Shown: positions 1-8,121 of the stretch, one piece after another
Layout: each line of letters begins with the position of its first letter
How positions within the stretch are numbered: the first letter of the stretch is position 1
DNA from: CAYMST01 sp964393115
GTDB lineage: Bacteria > Bacteroidota > Bacteroidia > Cytophagales > Cyclobacteriaceae
NCBI GenBank assembly: GCA_964393115.1
Contig: CAYMST010000165.1
Location: forward strand, 1 to 10,883
DNA length: 10,883 bases
Direction: 5' to 3'
Program-made: the position numbers and the translations under genes
The notes under the pieces: generated by a model
What the model was told of the DNA's origin: nothing
The model's database searches: none
The model's input: the letters and a program-made list of their open reading frames with translations, nothing else

Positions 1-1
1 C

Positions 2-2395
2 CGGCCCCTGGAAGAATGTCTTGTCGTTGGTGAGCAAGAGCTTGAATTGGAACCGGCTACTTTTCCGAGTACAGCGGAAGTTTTTATCGACGGGTTCAGC
101 GCTGGTCTCAACTATGCCGCTTTTTCGGGTTCTAAGGTGACGGCCTTTCTCGTCGATGACGAGGTGACCTATCAAGGGTCACTTTCGATGAGCTTCTCCG
201 TACCAAATGCAGGAGACCCTGAAGGCGGCTATGCCGGAGGGGCATTTTTCACGAGTACGGGGCGGGATTTAAGTTCATATAACGTGCTCACCTTTTGGGC
301 GCGTGCAACTAAGTCAGCAACACTTGATGTTGTTGGCTTTGGTAACGATTTGGGAGCATTGAGGAATGTGGTGGAGCTGAGAAGTATACCGCTTAGCACG
401 ACATGGCAGAAGTATTATATTCAGATACCAAATCCGTTAATATTAACTCAGGAGCGTGGGATGTTCTATTACTCGGAGGGTCCTGAAAACGGCGAAGGTT
501 ATACGTTTTGGATTGATGAATTGAAGTTCGAGAACTTAGGAACGGTTGCACATATCAAGCCAGTACTCAACGAAGGGAATACAGTGAGACAGACCTCCTT
601 CAACGGGGGCAAAGTACAACTCACAAACATAGGAGTTTCGGCAAATCTACCTACAGGAGTTGACCAAATCGTCTCTGCTTCTACGTCATACTTTAATTTT
701 TCTTCTTCTAATGAAGCTGTGGCGACTATCGATAACGTGGGCTTGATTTCGGTTTTATCCACAGGTAGCACGACGATTAAGGCAAGCATTGGCAAGGTGG
801 AGTCCTCAGGATCAACCGTCATTACGTCTATTGGCGACTTCGCGACAGCTTCTGCACCTACTCGAAGTTCACAAGATGTGATCTCCATATTTAGTGATGT
901 CTATGATAATGTTCCTGTTGACTTCTTTAACGGCTTTTGGGAACCGTTTCAAACGACTTTATCAGCGGATTTTGATATCAATGGCGACGATATCTTGAAT
1001 TATACGAATTTCAATTTTGTCGGTACACAATTTGCTAATCCGACGGTAGATGCTACCGATATGACTCATTTACACTTAGATATTTATGTTCCCGGAACTG
1101 TAGATGCTACTACTAGACTGAAGATTACGATTCGAGATTTCGGTGGAGATGGGGGAGATGGTGGTGAAGATGACACGAACCAGGAAATCACCTTATCGAG
1201 CCCAGATCTTAAAACGAATGAATGGAGTAGTGTCGATATTCCATTGCAGTTGGCCAATAAAAACAGGATAGGTTTGCTTATCTATGAGAATCTAGAAACC
1301 AATTTGACAAACATGTACTTGGATAATGTTTATTTCTACTCCGGCGATGGGTCCGGTAATTCTGGAAATAATGGTACTAACGAGCCTACAGTAGCGGCTC
1401 CTACGCCGACACATCCGTCCTCCGGAGTTGTTTCTGTTTTTAGTGATGCTTACACAGATGTGAGTGTAGATTCATATCGCACAGATTGGTCAGTAGGTAC
1501 CTTGGAAGATGTGGTTATCTCTGGTAATGTGGTAAAAAAATATTCGCAACTTGACTTTGTAGGTATTGAGACAACGTCATCAACTGTAGATGCGTCAAGC
1601 ATGACACACTTACATGTAGACGTTTGGTCTCCAGACTTTACCAGTTTCTCAGTGAAGCTAGTTGACTTCGGTGCTGATGGCGCTTTTGAAGGTGGAGATG
1701 ACGTGGAGCATCAAATCGACTACGCTTCTCCGTCTACTGGTCAGTGGGTAAGTTATGATATTCCATTAAGTGACTTTTCGGACTTAACCACTAGAGGTAA
1801 TATTGCACAGTACATTTTAGTGGCCGAGCCAACAGGAGGAGCCACCGTTTTTGTGGATAATATTTATTTCTACAATTCGGCTGCAAGCCCAGCTACTGAA
1901 CCAACTACGGCCGCACCAATACCAAGCAAGGTATCATCAGACGTTATTTCCATTTTCAGTGATACTTATTCGGATGTCTCTGTGGATACCTATCGTACAG
2001 ACTGGTCGCAGGCTACTTTGACAAATGAAGCAGTAGCCGGTAATGCAGTACTAAAGTATTCAAGTCTTGACTTTGTTGGCATTGAGACGGTAGGGAATCA
2101 ATTGGATGTGAGTGCGATGACTCATCTCCATTTGGACGTTTGGTCAGCTGATTTCAGTAGTTTTTCTGTAAAGTTGGTTGATTTTGGCGGTAATGGAGCC
2201 TTTGAGGGTGGAGATGATGTGGAGCATCAAATTGATTATATGACACCCTCTCAAGGGCAGTGGGTATCCTATGACATTCCACTTACGGACTTTTCTAGTC
2301 TTACTACGAAAAGTAATTTGGCACAATATATTTTGGTGGCCCAGCCTACCGGTGGTGCAACTATTTATGTGGATAATATTTATTTCTATAAATAA
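2..2395 (+). CDS. Partial multidomain surface glycan-binding-type protein of a beta-glucan utilisation locus (5' end outside window)
   Basis: The frame is open to the left window edge, so this is the C-terminal ~797 residues of a longer protein. The TTG at 47 that could serve as a start lies inside continuous coding sequence and is probably not the start. Domains, by nucleotide position: a jelly-roll-like carbohydrate-binding-type domain at about 80-547 (it ends in a GYTFWIDELKFENLG stretch); a bacterial Ig-like (Big_2-type) domain at about 560-840, with the typical SSNEAVATID...G pattern; then three homologous ~150-residue beta-rich repeats (881-1339, 1430-1876, 1946-2392) joined by Thr/Ala/Pro or Gly/Ser/Asn linkers. 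No glycoside hydrolase active-site motif is visible. Similar repeat modules are common in laminarin-related proteins of marine Bacteroidota, so glucan capture at the cell surface is the inferred role. It stands just upstream of GH16 and GH3 genes and is probably co-transcribed with them. It could instead be the binding tail of an enzyme whose catalytic domain lies outside the window. Confidence 0.8.
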   Translation, partial: RPLEECLVVGEQELELEPATFPSTAEVFIDGFSAGLNYAAFSGSKVTAFLVDDEVTYQGSLSMSFSVPNAGDPEGGYAGGAFFTSTGRDLSSYNVLTFWARATKSATLDVVGFGNDLGALRNVVELRSIPLSTTWQKYYIQIPNPLILTQERGMFYYSEGPENGEGYTFWIDELKFENLGTVAHIKPVLNEGNTVRQTSFNGGKVQLTNIGVSANLPTGVDQIVSASTSYFNFSSSNEAVATIDNVGLISVLSTGSTTIKASIGKVESSGSTVITSIGDFATASAPTRSSQDVISIFSDVYDNVPVDFFNGFWEPFQTTLSADFDINGDDILNYTNFNFVGTQFANPTVDATDMTHLHLDIYVPGTVDATTRLKITIRDFGGDGGDGGEDDTNQEITLSSPDLKTNEWSSVDIPLQLANKNRIGLLIYENLETNLTNMYLDNVYFYSGDGSGNSGNNGTNEPTVAAPTPTHPSSGVVSVFSDAYTDVSVDSYRTDWSVGTLEDVVISGNVVKKYSQLDFVGIETTSSTVDASSMTHLHVDVWSPDFTSFSVKLVDFGADGAFEGGDDVEHQIDYASPSTGQWVSYDIPLSDFSDLTTRGNIAQYILVAEPTGGATVFVDNIYFYNSAASPATEPTTAAPIPSKVSSDVISIFSDTYSDVSVDTYRTDWSQATLTNEAVAGNAVLKYSSLDFVGIETVGNQLDVSAMTHLHLDVWSADFSSFSVKLVDFGGNGAFEGGDDVEHQIDYMTPSQGQWVSYDIPLTDFSSLTTKSNLAQYILVAQPTGGATIYVDNIYFYK
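881..2392 (+). repeat. Three tandem carbohydrate-binding-like protein repeats (R1 881-1339, R2 1430-1876, R3 1946-2392)
   Basis: Each unit opens with an (I/V)S(I/V)FSD motif, contains MTHLH(L/V)D near its middle, a Gly/Asp-rich loop DFGxxGxxxGxDD, and ends in a DN(I/V)YFY strand. R2 and R3 are both 149 residues and align without gaps; by hand count 109 of 149 residues are identical (73%). R1 is 153 residues and clearly more distant. The linkers before R1, R2 and R3 share an APTPT-like or AAPIP-like sequence. The acidic loop could bind calcium and the aromatic residues could bind sugar, but both are inferences. Confidence 0.9.
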
Positions 2396-2422
2396 TGATA
2401 CTGAGTGCGAAGCAAATGTCGT

Positions 2423-2449
2423 CTTCTCCGCTAGGCACTAGCGGAGGAG
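2423..2449 (+). promoter_or_regulatory. Stable hairpin between the binding-protein gene and the GH16 gene
   Basis: A perfect 9-bp inverted repeat, CTCCGCTAG-GCA-CTAGCGGAG (2426-2446), extends to 12 bp if one G-U pair is allowed. It begins 27 bases after the stop codon at 2395. It is not followed by a T-run, so it does not look like a standard intrinsic terminator. A transcript-end stabiliser, processing site or partial terminator that sets the ratio of binding protein to enzyme is possible. The rest of the 169-base gap (2396-2564) shows no TTTG-N19-TAnnTTTG promoter and no small gene. Confidence 0.55.
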
Positions 2450-2564
2450 GTTGATAACTGAAATTCGCCTCTAATCTGATATAAACCTGTGCGGATAGCT
2501 AGATACGCAGTACCTGAGAACTTAAGTGATATGCGAATCTCGACCGTGATTAAACAATAAGCAG

Positions 2565-3389
2565 ATGAATAACATTAATAAAATATGGATTTCCTGTCTC
2601 ACCATGACCCTGATGTTTGTCATGGGATGTGAGGAGGAGTCCAACGAGTTGCCTCAAAGAAACTGGCAACTGGTATGGCAAGATGAATTTAACGGAGAGG
2701 CAAACACGTTACCAGACAGCACGAAGTGGACCTATGATATTGGCACCGGCACTAATGGTTGGGGTAATCAAGAGCTTCAATATTATACGAATGACACGAA
2801 TAATGTAGCCTTGGACGGGGAAGGAAATCTAGTGATTACAGCTCGGTCGGAAAATTTTGGAGGAAGCGCGTTCACTTCTGCACGTGTAAAGACGCAAGGG
2901 TTGTTTGCACAGACTTACGGACGCTTTGAAGCACGAATCAAAACACCCTATGGACCAGGTATTTGGCCGGCTTTTTGGCTGCTAGGTTCGGATATAGAAA
3001 CAGTAGGTTGGCCACAGACCGGTGAGATAGATATTATGGAGCTAAGAGGTCAAGTCCCTAATGTAATGGCTGCGACCGTCCACGGTCCGGGATATTCAGC
3101 TGGTGGGGGCATAACATCTAGTTTCGGGTTTGAAAACAAACGCTTCGATACTGACTTCCATATTTTCGCGGTGGAGTGGGGTGTCGATTACATAGACTTC
3201 TTCGTAGATGACCAGTTGTTTCATCGTGTGACTCCCTCGACTGTCACTGGCGAATGGGTGTTTGATCATGACTTCTTTATTATTTTAAACGTAGCGGTAG
3301 GAGGTACCTATGTTGGTTTTCCCACCGATGGGACACCGTTTCCGCAACGGCTGATTGTTGATTATGTAAAGGTTTATTCGGAAATATAA
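2565..3389 (+). CDS. GH16 endo-beta-1,3-glucanase (laminarinase-type), surface lipoprotein
   Basis: This 274-residue protein is a single GH16 domain behind a lipoprotein signal. The first 21 residues are a short hydrophobic leader, with the lipid-attachment Cys at residue 22 (VMGC). It is followed directly by EEES, which resembles the acidic export signal that sends Bacteroidota lipoproteins to the outer face of the outer membrane. GH16 landmarks are WQDEFNG (from residue 38), WGNQELQYYT, GPGIWPAFWLLG and the active site GEIDIMELRG. There E154 is the expected nucleophile, D156 the helper and E159 the acid/base. The ExDxxE spacing is that of laminarinases, as opposed to the ExDxE of lichenases and agarases. 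Expected reaction: internal hydrolysis of beta-1,3-glucan, and possibly mixed-linkage glucan. The length fits a minimal enzyme without its own binding module, which the upstream protein could supply. The leader is A-rich with no strong ribosome-binding site. Confidence 0.93.
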   Translation: MNNINKIWISCLTMTLMFVMGCEEESNELPQRNWQLVWQDEFNGEANTLPDSTKWTYDIGTGTNGWGNQELQYYTNDTNNVALDGEGNLVITARSENFGGSAFTSARVKTQGLFAQTYGRFEARIKTPYGPGIWPAFWLLGSDIETVGWPQTGEIDIMELRGQVPNVMAATVHGPGYSAGGGITSSFGFENKRFDTDFHIFAVEWGVDYIDFFVDDQLFHRVTPSTVTGEWVFDHDFFIILNVAVGGTYVGFPTDGTPFPQRLIVDYVKVYSEI

Positions 3390-5650
3390 TGCTTATGAGG
3401 AAGCCTTATTATTTTATTTTTTCGGTTTTATGTGTAATTCTTGCAAGTTGTCAATCACCAAAGGGTTCAAGTCAAAAGTTAGCCTACCCACTAGTCGATA
3501 GCCTCCTCTCGGTCATGACGTTGAGCGAAAAAATTGGTCAGATGAACCAATATTCTGTAGGGTCAGAACTAACTGGACCTAATGGAGCTACGCAACATGC
3601 AGAGGTCTACGAACAAATGATTACTGGTCAGGTTGGTTCGGTTTTGAACCTAGTGGGAACAGAAGAAACCAGAAAGCTACAGGAATTGGTGGTCAACAAC
3701 ACTAGGTTAGGTATTCCGTTGGTTTTCGCCTATGATGTAATTCATGGGTATGAAACGATGTTTCCGATTCCACTCGGGGAATCCTGCTCCTGGAACCTGG
3801 ACCTAATGGAGTTATCGGCGAGCATCGCGGCTATTGAAGCTTCCGCGGCTGGTATTCAGTGGACGTTTGCACCGATGATAGATATAGGTCGAGATCCGCG
3901 TTGGGGCCGTGTGATGGAAGGAGCAGGGGAGGATACGTATTTGGGTTCGAAAATTGCGATAGCTAGGATTAATGGATTCCAGGGGAAAGACTTGTCAAAT
4001 GAGACCACAATTGCCGCATGCGCCAAGCATTTTGCAGGGTATGGATTTGTGGAAAGCGGTAAGGACTACAATTCGGTAAATGTAGGGATGAACTTTTTAC
4101 ATAATGTCATTCTTCCTCCTTTTAAAGAAGCTTCGCAAGCTGGGGTTGCTACTTTTATGAATGCTTTTAACGATATAGACGGTATACCGAGTACCGGCAA
4201 TACATATCTAGTTCGGAACCTGTTGGAAGACAAATGGGGGTATAATGGTGTCGTAGTTTCGGACTGGAACTCAATCGGAGAGATGATCAATCATGGTACG
4301 GTGGCTAACTTAACGGATGCTGCACAGGTAGCTGCAATTGCTGGTTGTGATATAGATATGCAGGGGACAGCCTATGTTAATCATTTGGCTCAGCTAGTAA
4401 ATGATGGAAAGGTAAGCGAGCAACTGATTGATCAAGCGGTGCGACAAATACTCGAGTTGAAAGCTAAGCTGGGATTATTTGATGATCCTTATCGGTATAT
4501 TGATCCCAGTCGGGAAAAAGTGATGATTGGGAAAGCTGCACATCATGATGCAGCTAGAAAGGTAGCCGTGGAATCTGTTGTTTTGCTCAAAAATGATCAA
4601 CAACTACTTCCACTAAATCAGGTGGAGAACCTTGGAGTTATCGGGCCATTGGCTAAGGATAAAGACACTCCTTTAGGAAACTGGCGAGCAAAAGGTATTG
4701 GTGGATCTGCAGTTTCGTTATTTGAAGGATTGACCGAGCGCTTTTCGAGTCAGATGGAGATTACTTACGCTCAAGGCTGTCCGCTATCGGTAGGACCAAA
4801 CAACTTTTTTAATGAATTGACTATTGAAGAGGAGGATCGGTCCGGTTTTGAAGAGGCACTTCGCATAGCTCGTCAATCCGATGTAGTGATTATGGCACTA
4901 GGGGAGCCGGCTTACATGTCAGGAGAAGCTAGGAGTAAAGCAGAAATTGGATTGCCAGGGTTGCAATTAGAGCTGTTAAAAGCAGTTCATTCGGTAAATC
5001 CGAAGATAGTTTTAGTGTTGATGAATGGCAGACCACTGGTTATTCCCTGGGAAAAAGAAAATATCCCTGCGATCCTGGAAACATGGCATTTGGGGTCGCA
5101 AGCCGGACATGCGATTGCCGATGTGATTTCCGGGGATGTTAACCCATCCGGAAAGCTTACGATGACCTTTCCGCGTCATGAGGGACAAATTCCGATTTAT
5201 TACAATTACAATAATACAGGAAGGCCGTCAAGTGATGCTGTATTCTACGCGCATCATATGGATATCCCAAATACGCCCTTATTTCCATTTGGATATGGGT
5301 TGAGCTATACGCAATTTGAGTATGAAAATATCGTGGTGACCGAGAACGATAACGGTTTGGAGGTATCACTAGATGTGCACAATGTTGGGGATTATTTAGG
5401 CAAAGAAACTGTTCAATTATACATCCGTGATATGGTAGCCTCTATTGTTCGGCCAGTGAGTGAATTAAAAGGGTTTAGAAAAATTGAATTGAAGCCGAAA
5501 GAGCAAAAGAAAGTGACGTTCAAATTGACCCAGGCAGACTTAAGTTTCTATGATCAAGAAGGGGACCTGATTTTTGAATCTGGCGAATTTTTGATCTCGG
5601 TTGGGCCAAATGCTGGAGAATTAATCTCGCAGAAGATTAGCGTTGATTGA
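3389..5650 (+). CDS. bglX: GH3 beta-glucosidase, BglX-like, lipoprotein
   Basis: This 753-residue protein has the full length of the BglX group. Its ATG overlaps the GH16 stop codon (TAATG), so translation is probably coupled; a second Met at residue 3 could also serve. A lipoprotein signal ends at C21 (LASC), followed by QSPKG, which lacks the acidic export signal, so the protein probably faces the periplasm. Domains: GH3 N-terminal barrel (about 45-385), alpha/beta GH3_C domain (about 410-630) and C-terminal fibronectin-III-like domain (about 655-745). Visible hallmarks are DPRWGRVMEGAGEDTYLG, the KHFAGYG substrate-binding motif, the nucleophile D292 in VVVSDW, and SGEARS with E513 as the candidate acid/base. 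Expected role: release of glucose from the non-reducing ends of beta-gluco-oligosaccharides made by the GH16 enzyme and imported across the outer membrane. All key residues are present and there is no sign of decay. Confidence 0.94.
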   Translation: MLMRKPYYFIFSVLCVILASCQSPKGSSQKLAYPLVDSLLSVMTLSEKIGQMNQYSVGSELTGPNGATQHAEVYEQMITGQVGSVLNLVGTEETRKLQELVVNNTRLGIPLVFAYDVIHGYETMFPIPLGESCSWNLDLMELSASIAAIEASAAGIQWTFAPMIDIGRDPRWGRVMEGAGEDTYLGSKIAIARINGFQGKDLSNETTIAACAKHFAGYGFVESGKDYNSVNVGMNFLHNVILPPFKEASQAGVATFMNAFNDIDGIPSTGNTYLVRNLLEDKWGYNGVVVSDWNSIGEMINHGTVANLTDAAQVAAIAGCDIDMQGTAYVNHLAQLVNDGKVSEQLIDQAVRQILELKAKLGLFDDPYRYIDPSREKVMIGKAAHHDAARKVAVESVVLLKNDQQLLPLNQVENLGVIGPLAKDKDTPLGNWRAKGIGGSAVSLFEGLTERFSSQMEITYAQGCPLSVGPNNFFNELTIEEEDRSGFEEALRIARQSDVVIMALGEPAYMSGEARSKAEIGLPGLQLELLKAVHSVNPKIVLVLMNGRPLVIPWEKENIPAILETWHLGSQAGHAIADVISGDVNPSGKLTMTFPRHEGQIPIYYNYNNTGRPSSDAVFYAHHMDIPNTPLFPFGYGLSYTQFEYENIVVTENDNGLEVSLDVHNVGDYLGKETVQLYIRDMVASIVRPVSELKGFRKIELKPKEQKKVTFKLTQADLSFYDQEGDLIFESGEFLISVGPNAGELISQKISVD

Positions 5651-5665
5651 AGTATATATCAAACA

Positions 5666-5680
5666 AACACAGTATGTGTT
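5666..5680. terminator. Weak candidate terminator hairpin between convergent genes
   Basis: AACACA-GTA-TGTGTT forms a perfect 6-bp stem 15 bases after the GH3 stop codon, in the 94-base gap between convergent genes. It is AT-rich and has no clear T-run after it on the + strand, so the terminator call is tentative. A second TGTGTGTTT at about 5712-5720 could pair with the same left arm. Confidence 0.3.
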
Positions 5681-5744
5681 ATTAAATACTTAAAAACAGT
5701 TGGTTAGGGTTGTGTGTTTCGAGAATGATTATACTATAATGTAT

Positions 5745-6653
5745 TTAGTTCTGCGATCGATATTCCATAGGACTCATCCCTGTTTTAGTCTTAAAAAGCT
5801 TGCTAAAATGATTCGGATATTCGAAGCCAAGGCTGTACGCAACTTGGCTTACGGAATCTTTTGTATTTAGTAATTGGGTTTTGGCTCTGTCAATTAGAAA
5901 GTGGTGAATGTGTTCTTGCGCACTTTGCCCCGTTTCTTTTCGGAGTAAATCGCTTAGATAGTGCGAGGACATATTCATTGCATTGCCACAGTATTTTACA
6001 GTAAGTGATCCGATTTCAAGTGGTTTTGTTGATGCATAATATTCTTTCACTACCTCTTCAAATTTTGATACAAACCCTTTATTGAAATTAGTCCTGGTAT
6101 AAAATTGTCGGTCATAGTATCTTGTACAGTAATCGAGCAGTAGTTTAATATTAGAAACCATTAGTTGCTGGCTGTGTCTATCAATAATGGAATCGTATTC
6201 TTTTTGTATTTTATTTACTAAGTCAGATAGTGCTCGCTGTTCGTCTAATGACACATGTAACGCTTCATGAATATCATAGGAGAAAAACTGATATTCGTCA
6301 ATACGCTTACCTAATTCGGACTTCCTGATAAGGTCAGGATGAAATATAACCGTCCATCCTCCGACTTCGCTAAAGTCTTCCTGAGTTGAAAACTTCATGC
6401 TCTGTCCAGGACGCGTAAAAACCATAGTTCCATCTTGAAAATCATATGAGTTTCGACCGTAGGAAATATGTCCTTGAATACCTTTTTTCATGCTAATTTG
6501 AAAAAGGTCCAATACGAAAATATTATCACCATAATTGGCGGTTACCATTCGCTGGTCAATCGGAAGTACGGTTATCAAAGGATGTTTTGGACTTCCAACT
6601 CCAAGGAAATCATGAATTTGGCTGATTGAATTAATGCGAATTACTTCTCCCAT
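5745..6653 (-). CDS. AraC/XylS-family transcriptional regulator
   Basis: This 302-residue protein carries an N-terminal cupin-like sensing region (about 1-170, including the RPGQSMKFS turn) and a C-terminal AraC-type double helix-turn-helix (about 218-301). The second half of that domain is a textbook AraC signature, VAYSLGFEYPNHFSKLFK (271-288), followed by TKTGMSPMEYR. The N-terminal stretch SPKHPLITVL is of the kind common in Bacteroidota AraC proteins. Its ATG lies within the last codons of the SRPBCC gene (23-base overlap), so it is the last gene of a three-gene operon and probably translationally coupled. It may control that operon in response to a small ligand that the two upstream proteins bind or alter. 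It converges with the glucan cluster and nothing ties it to glucan. Ligand and operator are unknown. Confidence 0.92.
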   Translation of the reverse strand: MGEVIRINSISQIHDFLGVGSPKHPLITVLPIDQRMVTANYGDNIFVLDLFQISMKKGIQGHISYGRNSYDFQDGTMVFTRPGQSMKFSTQEDFSEVGGWTVIFHPDLIRKSELGKRIDEYQFFSYDIHEALHVSLDEQRALSDLVNKIQKEYDSIIDRHSQQLMVSNIKLLLDYCTRYYDRQFYTRTNFNKGFVSKFEEVVKEYYASTKPLEIGSLTVKYCGNAMNMSSHYLSDLLRKETGQSAQEHIHHFLIDRAKTQLLNTKDSVSQVAYSLGFEYPNHFSKLFKTKTGMSPMEYRSQN

Positions 6654-7134
6654 TTTCTATGTGCTTTTTAAGCTGTAACAATAGGCGTTCGTATGCTTTC
6701 TCGACAGGAGCAGGATTCCAAAACGGCACCATAATTCCTCGATATTGCTCATCTATTGCAACCGTTGATTGATTAATAATGTATTTATGGTCAAATGTGA
6801 GAATCCCGGGAATTCCTCCGGTTTGGTTGATTATCTTATTGGTTATTAGTTGTTTGACATTAGCATCCATTACGGCTGCCTTTCCATTTTCTTCTTGATA
6901 AAATTCGTATTTGATAATACCTCCGGCGGTCATTTCTCCTTCTACTGGAACAAGTACCTTGTTCCATGCTTTGATTTGCTTCATTTCAGTCAAAGCAAAC
7001 CATATCTCTTGCTCTGAGGCTTCTATGCTTACCTCTGATCTTACCGACTTTTTACCAATAAGGAAAAGTACAATTATGGCAACGGTGAATACAAGTACCG
7101 CAATTGCCCATTTTGAGCCTAATATTGCCATCAT
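6631..7134 (-). CDS. Membrane-anchored SRPBCC (START/Bet v1-like) protein
   Basis: This 167-residue protein starts with one transmembrane helix (about 8-27) followed by KK. It continues as an SRPBCC-like ligand-binding domain (about 33-158): SEVSIEASEQEIWFALTEM matches the usual first strand and helix ("V.I.As.e.vW..ltd"), WN follows, and a long C-terminal helix (VEKAYERLLLQLKKHIE) closes the fold. Such domains bind hydrophobic small molecules, but no specific ligand can be read here. Two Met codons stand in tandem at the start (7134 and 7131). The gene begins 9 bases after the hydrolase stop codon and overlaps the AraC gene by 23 bases, so the three are very likely one transcript. If the helix inserts N-in, the domain would be periplasmic; the two Lys residues after the helix argue for a cytoplasmic domain instead. 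Confidence 0.75.
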   Translation of the reverse strand: MMAILGSKWAIAVLVFTVAIIVLFLIGKKSVRSEVSIEASEQEIWFALTEMKQIKAWNKVLVPVEGEMTAGGIIKYEFYQEENGKAAVMDANVKQLITNKIINQTGGIPGILTFDHKYIINQSTVAIDEQYRGIMVPFWNPAPVEKAYERLLLQLKKHIENGRSNSH

Positions 7135-7143
7135 TCGCTTATG

Positions 7144-8028
7144 TTAATTGACATATTTATTAAACCAGTCTAGCACCTCATTTGAGTTTTTTCCTATCCA
7201 ATCATAAGCTGCGCCGCGTTTCTTTTCAAGATTAAGCCATAATATTTCTTTTTCACCCCGCAGGTCTTGATAATATTGTTCCACCATTTTTCTATTAGTC
7301 ATGGGATCGTTTTCATTTTGGATAACAAGGGTAGGAACCGAAATATTTCGCACGAAAGATAAGAATGAGTCTCCATCTAGTTTTATTCCGCGATACTTTT
7401 CATTGAATTTATTACCAGATCTTACAAGCAAGTCAGGTACCCCCATGGCTTTGACAAAGTAATCGTAGGTAAGGGGTTGCACTGCAATGAGCGTTTTAAT
7501 TTGATCTATAGCTCTTATTTCTTCTTCCATACCATAAGCGAATGTGGTGGAAGCAGCTCCCATGCAAATACTCAATAAACCGATGGAGGCATCGCCATAT
7601 ACTTCATGATTTGTAATAAAGTTTACTGCCGCGAGTACATCTTTACGTTCTTCTAACCCCCAAGTGATCCAAGGAGAATCTGCCGACTCACTGTTTCCAT
7701 GACTTCTTAGATCATACATCAAAACTGAATACCCAGCTTCAACGAGATATTTGGTCTGGTTTAAAAAATGGATATCGCTAGTCCAAAGCGTGTTTTTAAA
7801 AATGCCCTTTCCTTCTTGTGTATATCCACATCTTGAGCATTGCACGCCAAAGTGAGATTGAATGATAACCTTGTCAGTTCTGCCTTTTACTATCCATCCA
7901 GAAAGGATAACGTTGTCTTTAGTAATGAAGGTAACCTCTTCATACTCCAGTCCATATTCGTCTGGTGTTTCAAAGACCGGAGACTTTCCGGGTTTAACCA
8001 TTAGGTCTGAGATTGCTTTTCCAAACAT
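7144..8028 (-). CDS. Alpha/beta-hydrolase-fold protein with Cys at the nucleophile position
   Basis: This 294-residue protein shows the alpha/beta-hydrolase order of elements. These are a strand leading to SHFG (58-61); YDLRSHGNSE (105-114), typical of the strand and loop before the nucleophile elbow; the elbow IGLLSICMGA (149-158); and VIQNENDPMT (235-244), where D241 is the expected acid. The elbow reads S-x-C-x-G, so C155 replaces the usual Ser, as in dienelactone hydrolases. The C-terminal section where the catalytic His should lie (about 262-280, EKKRGAAYDW) has no His, and the last His in the protein is H141. A CxxC pair (C64, C67) follows the first strand. There is no signal peptide, so it is cytoplasmic. 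It is the first gene of the operon with the SRPBCC protein and AraC regulator. The substrate is unknown, and catalysis by a standard triad is in doubt. Confidence 0.85.
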   Translation of the reverse strand: MFGKAISDLMVKPGKSPVFETPDEYGLEYEEVTFITKDNVILSGWIVKGRTDKVIIQSHFGVQCSRCGYTQEGKGIFKNTLWTSDIHFLNQTKYLVEAGYSVLMYDLRSHGNSESADSPWITWGLEERKDVLAAVNFITNHEVYGDASIGLLSICMGAASTTFAYGMEEEIRAIDQIKTLIAVQPLTYDYFVKAMGVPDLLVRSGNKFNEKYRGIKLDGDSFLSFVRNISVPTLVIQNENDPMTNRKMVEQYYQDLRGEKEILWLNLEKKRGAAYDWIGKNSNEVLDWFNKYVN

Positions 8029-8121
8029 GATCTTTTTAATTTTGATTGTGAGACAAAAGTGCGGATTGCATGCTTGGGAGTTGGATACTTATCGCAGAAC
8101 TAAGGAAACATAGTGCAGAAT

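Noticed and set aside
499..888. 129-codon open frame on the - strand
   Set aside because: It lies antisense within the binding-protein gene, whose domain structure is clear; the antisense product has no recognisable features.
6911..7147. 78-codon open frame on the + strand
   Set aside because: It is antisense to the SRPBCC gene, which has a coherent helix and domain pattern and fits the operon.
7862..8113. 83-codon open frame on the + strand
   Set aside because: It is mostly antisense to the N-terminus of the hydrolase and then runs into its upstream region; composition is not protein-like.
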